The notes under the pieces were generated by a model. The model saw only the letters and a program-made list of their open reading frames with translations. It was not told the DNA's origin and did not search any database. Positions 57,688 through 64,000 of a stretch of DNA of 64,000 nt are shown here, piece after piece. The stretch's first letter is position 1; each line of letters begins with the position of its first letter. This stretch comes from Nocardia sp. CNY236 (GTDB taxonomy: Bacteria > Actinomycetota > Actinomycetes > Mycobacteriales > Mycobacteriaceae): contig NZ_AXVD01000021.1 of the NCBI RefSeq assembly GCF_000482385.1, positions 54,884-118,883 on the forward strand, read 5' to 3'. A program made the position numbers and the translations under genes.

Positions 57688-58356
57688 CTACATTCGGTGC
57701 GCGGCGAACTGCGCAGCAGGCAGTATGGCCCATCCATAGTCGGAGTGCGCGGCGGGAACAATTCCCGCACCGCAGACCGGATCGCCGCCGGCACAGTAAT
57801 TTCCGGTGCGCCACTGATACGGTCCCGGAACGTTCCAACCCACCAACCGAATGGGATCACCGAACAGCAACACCACGGCTACTCGGGACTCCAACTCCGG
57901 TGGCATCGAGTGGATACCACCCAACGCGGTGACAATGCCGGTGCCGAGCACCCCGTGCGTGACCACCGCGCCTTGCGAAAAGCCGACCAGGATGTAGCGC
58001 TGCTGTGGGCACCTCGCTGCTTGCCCGAGCAGATGGTTGGTCATGTCCTGGGTACCGCGGCTGATCGACAGCGGATCGAACAGGTCCGCAGGGTAGTTCA
58101 CGCGGTACGCTTGCGAGCTCACCGGAAGTGTCCGCCGCAGTGCGTCGTAGAGCGGGTCGCCCACAACCGAACCGAGGTGGCCGGGCTCCTGCGTGCCTCG
58201 CGCCACGACCACCTCGACTGCAGCACACTCCGTTGCCCAGGCCTGAAGTCCCGTTGCCGCCCCGAAGCCCACAACCAGCAGTAGCACGGCGCATGCCCGG
58301 ACCACCCGCCGCCACTTCTCCACGTGCGGTACCCACGGGCCGGTCATCGTGCTCAC
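57688..58356 (-). CDS. cutinase-family esterase
   Basis: 222 residues. An N-terminal membrane/signal segment (VVRACAVLLLVVGFGAATGL) precedes the cutinase domain: VEVVVARGTQEPG, the nucleophile elbow GFSQGA (Ser127), Asp192 in CAGGDPVCG and His204 in AAHSDYGW. Disulfide cysteines C116, C188 and C195 are present. Secreted or anchored esterase for lipids, polyesters or phospholipids. GTG 58356 or ATG 58347 is the start. The convergent FAR gene ends 10 bp away. Confidence 0.92.
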   Translation of the reverse strand: MSTMTGPWVPHVEKWRRVVRACAVLLLVVGFGAATGLQAWATECAAVEVVVARGTQEPGHLGSVVGDPLYDALRRTLPVSSQAYRVNYPADLFDPLSISRGTQDMTNHLLGQAARCPQQRYILVGFSQGAVVTHGVLGTGIVTALGGIHSMPPELESRVAVVLLFGDPIRLVGWNVPGPYQWRTGNYCAGGDPVCGAGIVPAAHSDYGWAILPAAQFAAHRM

Positions 58357-58502
58357 CCACTCACGCCATTGTGAGACAGCCGACTCGACGCTGGTCTGCG
58401 CCGATTACTCGGCTATATCCGCGAAAGTAGGTACAGCCACGAAAGCCGTCAAGCAAGTCGTCTGGACCGATACGTTCTCAGTACCGAACCGTGTTGCACC
58501 TG

Positions 58503-59537
58503 CTACGGAACGAGAACCGCTGCACCGGTGAATCGCCCATACGCCAGGTCCGTCAATGCCCGGTCCGCAGCATCCAAGGCGTACCGGTGCGTGGTCAGAT
58601 GGATCGGGTGTTCGGCAGTGAAGGCAAGGAATTCGCGGGCGTCCACGCGGGTATTGGCCGTCACCGATCGAATTTCCCTTTCTTGGAACAAGTGCCGCTG
58701 ATAGTGCAGTGTCGGAATATCGCTGATATGGATACTGGCGATAGCCAGAGTCCCGCCACGATCGAGCGCTGCGAGGGCCGGTGGGACCAGATTGCCGACC
58801 GGCACGAACATGATCGCCGAGTCCAACCGGACGGGAGGCGGATCGTCCACCCCCTGCACCGACGCAGCCCCTAGGGCAATCGCGAGTTCGCGAGCAGCAG
58901 GATCACGTGTCATCACGTGCACCTCGATCCCGCGCACCATGGCGACTTGAGCGGTGATGTGGGCGCTGGCGCCGAATCCGTAGATTCCGAGTCGCCCCCC
59001 GGTCGGCACTCCGGCTCGCAACAGTGCCCGGTATCCAATGATGCCAGCGCACAACAACGGCGCGGTATCGACATCGGAATAGCCGGCCGGCAGCGGCAGC
59101 GCGTACGCCGCTGGCACGCACGCGTATTCGGCGTATCCGCCGTCGGCGTCCCACCCTGTGTAGACCGAATGCGAACAGAGGTTCTCGGCTCCGCGGGTGC
59201 AGAACTTGCACGCGCCGCAGGTGTGCCGCAGCCACGCAATACCGACCCGATCTCCGACAACGAACCCCGCCCCCTCCGATGCCGGCCCGAGCGCCACCAC
59301 CTCGCCGACGACCTCGTGCCCTGGCACCACGCCCGCACGGTGCACCCGAAGGTCCCCCTCCGCAACGTGTAGATCGGTGCGACACACGCCGCTGGCCAAA
59401 ACACGGACCAGCAGTTCTCCGACTGCCGGCTGCGGGATCGGTTCACGCTCGGCAACGAGTGCCTTATCGGTGATCCGGCCGGGTGTGTGCACCCGCCAGC
59501 TACGCATCGTCGTCGTATCGCCACTGACCTTGCTCAT
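58503..59537 (-). CDS. zinc-dependent alcohol dehydrogenase
   Basis: 344 residues, medium-chain dehydrogenase. [14 protein letters not shown] with the catalytic Cys, [12 protein letters not shown] (His-Glu), the structural zinc cysteines [15 protein letters not shown] and the Rossmann motif [16 protein letters not shown]; the closing part ([22 protein letters not shown]) is like AdhA of mycobacteria. It would oxidise an alcohol or reduce an aldehyde with NAD(P). ATG at 59537 has AGGAG 8 nt upstream. Divergent from the TetR gene across the operator pair. Confidence 0.95.
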   Translation of the reverse strand: MSKVSGDTTTMRSWRVHTPGRITDKALVAEREPIPQPAVGELLVRVLASGVCRTDLHVAEGDLRVHRAGVVPGHEVVGEVVALGPASEGAGFVVGDRVGIAWLRHTCGACKFCTRGAENLCSHSVYTGWDADGGYAEYACVPAAYALPLPAGYSDVDTAPLLCAGIIGYRALLRAGVPTGGRLGIYGFGASAHITAQVAMVRGIEVHVMTRDPAARELAIALGAASVQGVDDPPPVRLDSAIMFVPVGNLVPPALAALDRGGTLAIASIHISDIPTLHYQRHLFQEREIRSVTANTRVDAREFLAFTAEHPIHLTTHRYALDAADRALTDLAYGRFTGAAVLVP

Positions 59538-59646
59538 GTCGGATCTCCTCGCACCGATTAGCTCGATACAGACCGGACCCCAGACCGAGTCGGGCATACA
59601 AGACTCACTGTACTCGGCGAATCCGGAGCCAACCCGGCCGATTTCT

Positions 59647-59683
59647 GATACATTTCTGTATCGAATACGTTCCTGTATTCGAT
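59647..59683. promoter_or_regulatory. two adjacent palindromic TetR operators
   Basis: Site 1: GATACA-TTTC-TGTATC (59647-59662). Site 2: ATCGAATAC-GTTCCT-GTATTCGAT (59660-59683), nine perfect pairs. They share the half-site core GTAT and overlap by three bases. They lie in the 180-bp gap between the divergent alcohol dehydrogenase and TetR genes, so two repressor dimers may bind side by side and control both directions. Confidence 0.78.
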
Positions 59684-59715
59684 CGGCGGATCCGAGACGA
59701 TCCGAGGAGGTACCC

Positions 59716-60345
59716 ATGATGTCCGACACCGTGTCGACCAGGGTCACCCGCCGCCGCGCCGAGACCAGGAACCGCTTGCTGGCCGCCGCCTACGCAGCGT
59801 TCACAGAGGAGGGATTCGGCCGGGCCACCGTGGAACGAGTGTGTGAGCGCGCCGGATTCAGCCGCGGCGCGTTCTACTCGAACTTCAGTTCGCTCGATGA
59901 GCTGTTCCTGGCCATGTGGGAGCAGCGCTCGACTGCAATGCTCGCGCAAGCCAGAGCCGTCCTCGACGAATTCGACGCGCACGGCACCGAGGATCTGCGC
60001 ACTACGGTCGAACGACTCGTGCAGGCCATCCCGATCGACGACGGCTGGTATCGGATCACTGCCGAGTTCACCGCACACGCATTGCGCACCCCGGTCTTGC
60101 GCCGGGTCATGGTCGCACGCGAAGAGGCTATCGTCGCGGCGCTCACTCCCACCATCGTCGCCGCTCTCGAGCGCGCTGGCCGCAGCGTGCCCGAGCCGCT
60201 TGCGCTGGGCCAAGCGCTGATCGCTGTTCACGACGGCACCAGCGTGCAAGTCCTGATGGAACCGGACAACCCCGTTGTCCGCGCCCGGCGCACCGAACTC
60301 TTCCACCATGTTGTACAGGCCTACAGCACTGCAATCGAAGGATGA
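59716..60345 (+). CDS. TetR-family regulator
   Basis: 209 residues. Helix-turn-helix: [56 protein letters not shown] (residues 12-68). The C-terminal domain is helical and not assignable to a ligand class. ATG at 59716 has GAGGAGG 5 nt upstream. Its stop overlaps an upstream ATG of the FAD dehydrogenase gene, so the two are one operon. Two palindromes lie upstream. Confidence 0.93.
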   Translation: MMSDTVSTRVTRRRAETRNRLLAAAYAAFTEEGFGRATVERVCERAGFSRGAFYSNFSSLDELFLAMWEQRSTAMLAQARAVLDEFDAHGTEDLRTTVERLVQAIPIDDGWYRITAEFTAHALRTPVLRRVMVAREEAIVAALTPTIVAALERAGRSVPEPLALGQALIAVHDGTSVQVLMEPDNPVVRARRTELFHHVVQAYSTAIEG

Positions 60346-60347
60346 CC

Positions 60348-62054
60348 ATGCCCAACAACAGATCGACAGGGCCCGACGACACCGGCGGGAACTCGCCAGA
60401 GGCCGATGTTCTCGTGATCGGCACTGGTCTGGCCGGCTTGGTCACCGCATACGAATTGGTGCAGGCCGGTCGTACGGTGCATCTGCTCGACCAGGAGAAC
60501 CGCAACAACCTCGGTGGACAGGCGTTCTGGTCGCTGGGCGGCCTCTTCTTGGTGGACAGCCCTGAGCAGCGCCGCCTCGGCATCAAGGACTCCTACGATC
60601 TCGCGCTACAAGACTGGCTCGGCTCGGCAGGGTTCGACCGCGAGGACGAGGACCGGTGGTCCCAGCAGTGGGCACGCGCGTATGTGCGGTTCGCCGCCAC
60701 CGAGAAGCGCGACTACCTACGACATCTCGGACTGCGCATACTTCCGATGGTCGGCTGGGCCGAACGCGGCGGTGGCTTCGCCGATGGGCACGGCAACTCC
60801 GTCCCGCGTTTCCACATCACCTGGGGCACAGGACCCGAGGTGGTCCGGGTATTCGCCGATCCAGTACTCGTGGGCGAACGACAGGGGTTGGTGCGCTTCA
60901 GCTTCCGCCACCGGGTCGACGAACTGGTGGTGATAGACGGCAGAGTAGTCGGTGTGCGCGGTGCCGTCCTCGAGAACTCCGACCTCGACCGCGGACAGGC
61001 CTCTTCGCGCACAGAAGTAAGCGAATTCGAATTCCGCGCCAAGGCCGTCGTTGTCACCTCCGGCGGGATCGGACACAATCACGATCTGGTCCGACATAAC
61101 TGGCCCACCGAACGCCTCGGCCGATGCCCGCAGACGCTGATCTCCGGGGTACCTGCGTACGTCGATGGTCGAATGCTCGGCATTGCCGAGGCGGCGGGCG
61201 GCGCCATCGTCAACCGCGACCGCATGTGGCACTACACCGAGGGCATCACGAACTGGGATCCGATCTGGCCGGACCATGCGATCCGCATCATCCCGGGTCC
61301 CTCGTCGATGTGGTTCGACGCGAACGGAAAACGGCTGCCTGCTCCGTACTTCCCGGGATTCGACACCATCGGGGCGATGACAGAGATCCTGAAGACCGGC
61401 TACGACTATTCCTGGTTCGTTCTCACGCAGGCGATCATCGAAAAGGAGTTCGCGCTCTCGGGATCGGAGCAGAACCCCGATATCACGAGCAAGAACCTCG
61501 CACTCACGGTGAAGAGCCGATTCAGCGGTGGAGCTCCTGGACCGGTGGAAGCGTTCAAGCAGCACGGCGTCGACTTCGTCGTCGCCGATACGCTGCGCGA
61601 ATTGGTCGATGGTATGAACAAGATCGCCCGTGGTCCTCAACTGGACTACGACAATCTGGAGCATCAAATCGTCACACGCGATCGGGAACTGACCAACAAG
61701 TACACCAAAGATAGCCAGCTGATGGCGATCGCCAACGCGCGCCAGTTCTTGAGCGACAAGATGAGTCGAGTAGCCAAACCTCACCGGATCCTCGATCCCT
61801 CCGCCGGCCCATTGATCGCGGTCCGACTCAGCATCCTCACCAGGAAAACATTGGGCGGCTTGCAGACCAATCTGGACTCGCAAGTGATCCGGCCCGACGG
61901 TACGCCCTTCCCCGGTCTCTACGCAGCCGGTGAGGTTGCGGGGTTCGGTGGCGGTGGCGTGCACGGCTACAACGCGTTGGAGGGCACCTTCCTGGGCGGG
62001 TGCATCTTTTCCGGTCGCGCCGCCGGTCGTGCGTTGGCCGCGAAGCTGGCTTGA
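60348..62054 (+). CDS. FAD-binding dehydrogenase (Rv0785-like)
   Basis: 568 residues. The N-terminal ADVLVIGTGLAGLVTAYELVQAGRTVHLLDQE is a GxGxxG FAD site; VVVTSGGIGHNHDLVR and, near the end, PGLYAAGEVAGFGGGGVHGYNALEGTFLGGCIFSGR close the flavin domain. The fold is that of fumarate reductase/3-ketosteroid dehydrogenases, and the length matches mycobacterial Rv0785. Substrate unknown. GAAGG stands 6 nt before ATG 60348; the ATG at 60342 overlaps the TetR stop. Confidence 0.93.
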   Translation: MPNNRSTGPDDTGGNSPEADVLVIGTGLAGLVTAYELVQAGRTVHLLDQENRNNLGGQAFWSLGGLFLVDSPEQRRLGIKDSYDLALQDWLGSAGFDREDEDRWSQQWARAYVRFAATEKRDYLRHLGLRILPMVGWAERGGGFADGHGNSVPRFHITWGTGPEVVRVFADPVLVGERQGLVRFSFRHRVDELVVIDGRVVGVRGAVLENSDLDRGQASSRTEVSEFEFRAKAVVVTSGGIGHNHDLVRHNWPTERLGRCPQTLISGVPAYVDGRMLGIAEAAGGAIVNRDRMWHYTEGITNWDPIWPDHAIRIIPGPSSMWFDANGKRLPAPYFPGFDTIGAMTEILKTGYDYSWFVLTQAIIEKEFALSGSEQNPDITSKNLALTVKSRFSGGAPGPVEAFKQHGVDFVVADTLRELVDGMNKIARGPQLDYDNLEHQIVTRDRELTNKYTKDSQLMAIANARQFLSDKMSRVAKPHRILDPSAGPLIAVRLSILTRKTLGGLQTNLDSQVIRPDGTPFPGLYAAGEVAGFGGGGVHGYNALEGTFLGGCIFSGRAAGRALAAKLA

Positions 62055-62098
62055 CCACTACAGGTCACACTCCGACGTCGGGGCCGCAGCGTTGGTCC

Positions 62099-62956
62099 TC
62101 AGCGTTGCCGCGCCTGCCGGGGAAACAGACAGCGGCCCGCCTCGTGGGCTACGTCGACCAGTCCCTGGACGAGCCGAGAGGTATCCGCCATCGCTCGATC
62201 ACTGCCGATCCGCCCCGACAACGACACTGCCGCCGTGGCGGCGCCACGACCGCGAATCGGCACCGCCACGCAGGCGATGCCGGCAATCGATTCCTCGGTA
62301 TCGATCGCGACACCCTGTCGGTTGCGGATACGGCAGAGCTCGCGGTGGAGTTCGGCACGATCTGTCAGGGTCCGCGCGGTCAACTGCGGCAACCGCTCCC
62401 GGAAGGACGCTTCGACGATGTTGGGTTCCAGCGCCGCCAGCAGTGTCTTTCCGAGGGCTGTGCTGTGCGCGGGCATCCGGCCACCCAACCGAGTCGGCAC
62501 GATTGCGGCCAACCGACCTCGGACCTTGTCCAGATAGACCACGTCGCGTCCATCGAGGACACCGAGGTGGCCGACCATCCCGGTCCGCTGGCACAGATCG
62601 TGCAGCAATGGACTCACCACATCCCGAATCTTGTTGTGGTCGGCGGCAAGTCCGCCCAATTCCAGCGTCCGCAGGCCCAGCCGGTAGCCGCCCGGGGCGT
62701 GGGTGAGCCAGCGCAATCGGATCATTTCGTCCAGGATACGATGCACCGTCGACCTGGGTAGCCCGGTTCTCTCGGCAAGTCGCACCAGAGTGAGCGTCGG
62801 CGCAGCCTCGTCGAAAGCCTCCATTATCAGCGTCATTCGCTCGATCATCGACACCGGCGGCGCTACGGACCGAATCGGTGCCGGTCCCGACCGGGTCCTT
62901 GTCGTCCCTGCCGGTGGTGCACCGGACTCGGGATCGGTGGTCGGTTCGACCGCCAT
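62099..62956 (-). CDS. IclR-family regulator
   Basis: 285 residues. The winged helix IMEAFDEAAPTLTLVRLAERTGLPRSTVHRILDEMIRLRWL follows a Pro-rich, disordered-looking first 40 residues. The GAF-like ligand domain has RTGMVGHLGVLDGRDVVYLDKV, RMPAHSTALGKTLLAAL and GVAIDTEESIAGIACVAVPI. ATG at 62956 has GGAGG 6 nt upstream. It is convergent to the FAD dehydrogenase and divergent from the SnoaL-like gene, either of which may be its target. Confidence 0.93.
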   Translation of the reverse strand: MAVEPTTDPESGAPPAGTTRTRSGPAPIRSVAPPVSMIERMTLIMEAFDEAAPTLTLVRLAERTGLPRSTVHRILDEMIRLRWLTHAPGGYRLGLRTLELGGLAADHNKIRDVVSPLLHDLCQRTGMVGHLGVLDGRDVVYLDKVRGRLAAIVPTRLGGRMPAHSTALGKTLLAALEPNIVEASFRERLPQLTARTLTDRAELHRELCRIRNRQGVAIDTEESIAGIACVAVPIRGRGAATAAVSLSGRIGSDRAMADTSRLVQGLVDVAHEAGRCLFPRQARQR

Positions 62957-63022
62957 AACCAACCTCCACACATACTCGCGTAGAGCTTAGGAGCAATCGT
63001 CCGGCCCGGGGGCGGATTCGCG

Positions 63023-63042
63023 GCGGATCCAAGCGGATCCAA
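63023..63042. repeat. 10-bp tandem repeat in a divergent promoter region
   Basis: GCGGATCCAA occurs twice head to tail between the IclR gene and the SnoaL-like gene. It may be chance or a direct-repeat binding site. Confidence 0.6.
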
Positions 63043-63153
63043 GCGCCACTCGTAGGAGGACGGAGAACCTGTCCACTCACGCCCTGCTCGGTATCCAACA
63101 GCGAAACGCAGCATTTCGTTGTCCCGCGGCTGCGCACATGCCAGGCTCAGTGC

Positions 63154-63630
63154 ATGGATCTCGCTGCCATCGAAGCCATCCGCCAGTTGAAGTATCGCTA
63201 TTTTCGAGCTCTCGACCTGAAACAGTGGGACGTATTCGCCGACACTCTCGCAGCCGACGCGATCGGACATTACGGCACACATGCCATGGGGGAACCGTTG
63301 CATCTCAACGGCCGTGACGCCATCACCACCTTCATGCGAGAAAGCCTCGGTCCGTCGATCGTCACCGTACACCTGGCCAATCACCCGGACATTCGCGTAG
63401 ACGGTGAAATAGCAATGGGATCGTGGGCTTTCGAAGATACGGTGATCGCAACGGAGTACCGTATGTTGATTCGCGGAGCGGGCTACTACGACGACTCCTA
63501 CCGCCGGGAGGCGGATGGTCGATGGCGTATCGCCTCCACCGGGTATCAACGTATCTACGAGTCGATGCAAGCGCTGTCGGATACGCCCAGCTTTCAACTG
63601 CTGACAAATATGTGGGCATCCGAGAAATAG
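63154..63630 (+). CDS. SnoaL-like (NTF2-fold) protein
   Basis: 158 residues, one NTF2-like cone: AIRQLKYRYFRALDLKQWDVFADTLAADAI, then GRDAITTFMRESLG, HLANHPDIRVDGEIAMGSWAFED and YYDDSYRREADGRWRIASTGYQRIY. The Tyr, Asp and two His match SnoaL_4 proteins, which include steroid or polyketide dehydratases and isomerases as well as binding proteins. The reaction is unknown. AGG 9 nt before ATG 63154 is a weak ribosome site. Confidence 0.85.
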   Translation: MDLAAIEAIRQLKYRYFRALDLKQWDVFADTLAADAIGHYGTHAMGEPLHLNGRDAITTFMRESLGPSIVTVHLANHPDIRVDGEIAMGSWAFEDTVIATEYRMLIRGAGYYDDSYRREADGRWRIASTGYQRIYESMQALSDTPSFQLLTNMWASEK

Positions 63631-63688
63631 ATGCGGCCACCCCTGGGGCCGACGGATCGGTGGGGTGGTGTCCGGTGGTGGAAATGGT

Positions 63689-63718
63689 GATAGGGGACCC
63701 GGTTGTGGGTCCCCTATC
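63689..63718 (-). terminator. rRNA operon terminator
   Basis: GATAGGGGACCC-GGTTGT-GGGTCCCCTATC: a perfect 12-bp stem 10 nt beyond the 5S 3' end, as expected for an rrn terminator read on the minus strand. Confidence 0.9.
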
Positions 63719-63727
63719 GGTGGTGTG

Positions 63728-63845
63728 TTTCGGCGGTGTCCTACTCTCCCACACTCTGTCGGGTGCAGTACCATCGGCGCTGGTAGGCTTAGCTTCCGGG
63801 TTCGGGATGGGTCCGGGCGTTTCCCTGCCGCTATGGCCGCCGTAA
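63728..63845 (-). rRNA. rrf: 5S ribosomal RNA
   Basis: Read on the minus strand, the sequence runs from TTACGGCGGCCATAGCGGCA to GTAGGACACCGCCGAAACA, with CCCATCCCGAACCCGGAAGC inside: a complete actinobacterial 5S of about 118 nt. The ends pair as helix I. It lies downstream of 23S in the same operon. Confidence 0.96.
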
Positions 63846-63924
63846 CGTTGTGAAACTGTGCACACGGTTGTGTGTTGTGTGTTGTTTCAGATGCTGCACA
63901 GTGGACGCGGGGTGTGTTTTTGTG

Positions 63925-64000
63925 GGTAAGTTTTCGGCCGGTTAGTACCGGTCACCTTCACACGTTGCCGTGCTTCCAGTTCCGGCCTATCAACCCCATG
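63925..64000 (-). rRNA. rrl: 23S ribosomal RNA, 3' end (partial)
   Basis: On the minus strand the visible piece reads CATGGGGTTGATAGGCCGGA, then CTGGAAGCACGGCAACGTG, GTGAAGGTGACCGGTACTAA and CCGGCCGAAAACTTA, the conserved 23S 3' terminus. The exact mature end near 63925 is estimated. The 5' part is beyond the window. The spacer to 5S is about 80 nt and holds no tRNA. Confidence 0.93.

Noticed and set aside
63846..63924. tRNA gene in the 23S-5S spacer
   Set aside because: The 79-nt spacer shows no cloverleaf arms or T-loop sequence.

Overview
The window is high-GC actinobacterial DNA, almost certainly from a mycolate-producing member of the Corynebacteriales, with Nocardia or a close relative most likely. 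The evidence is GTG starts, -10 boxes placed directly before start codons, IdeR-type iron boxes, WhiB and GarA proteins, malate synthase G, a cutinase, F420-type luciferase-like oxidoreductases and a Maqu_2507-like fatty acyl reductase. Much of the middle (about 16-49 kb) follows, with gaps and insertions, the Mycobacterium tuberculosis Rv1822-Rv1850 block as I remember it: urease, blaI/blaR-like pair, guaB1, two CNNM/CorC proteins, glcB, gcvP, MerR, DUF151 protein, MerR, garA, gcvH and pgsA2. No insertion sequences, prophage or CRISPR arrays were seen. The right end enters an rRNA operon read on the minus strand (23S 3' end, 5S, terminator).

Layout. 0-8.2 kb: TetR/acyl-CoA dehydrogenase pair, a dead-looking alpha/beta hydrolase, a zinc-ribbon SDR, a CoA-transferase and a nucleoside hydrolase/amidohydrolase pair. 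8.2-13.3 kb: methylmalonyl-CoA mutase operon mutA-mutB-meaB with overlapping genes. 13.5-19 kb: VTT membrane protein, a CorA-like protein without its filter motif, ureABC without accessory genes, and a thioesterase. 19.2-22.3 kb: iron ABC importer behind two IdeR boxes. 22.3-30.5 kb: BlaI/M56 pair, DEAD-box helicase, guaB1, and a CNNM pair behind a structured leader. 30.7-43 kb: secreted LVIVD/DUF305 pair, glcB, TetR-acyl-CoA dehydrogenase operon, WhiB, a vWA protein, and gcvP behind a tandem glycine riboswitch. 43-49 kb: M14 peptidase, MerR, DUF151, MerR, garA, and gcvH in one uninterrupted frame with pgsA. 49-55.3 kb: DUF2252, NERD-TM, PAP2, an LLM oxidoreductase and a sulP-merR operon with a textbook MerR promoter. 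55.6-63.6 kb: fatty acyl reductase, cutinase, alcohol dehydrogenase divergent from a TetR/FAD-dehydrogenase operon, IclR and a SnoaL-like protein.

How parts fit together. MutAB/MeaB, two acyl-CoA dehydrogenases, the CoA-transferase, malate synthase and the acyl reductase point to heavy use of fatty acids, propionate and acetyl-CoA, with storage or release as alcohols or wax esters. The gcv genes are tuned by glycine through the riboswitch, and GarA sits beside gcvH as in mycobacteria. The most unusual signals are: the pgsA-gcvH continuous frame where three DUF881/DUF1290 genes would be expected; several enzymes whose catalytic residue is changed; the switch-like leader before the CNNM genes; the sulP-merR promoter; and a recurring promoter design with a TANNNT box exactly 6-7 nt before the start codon.
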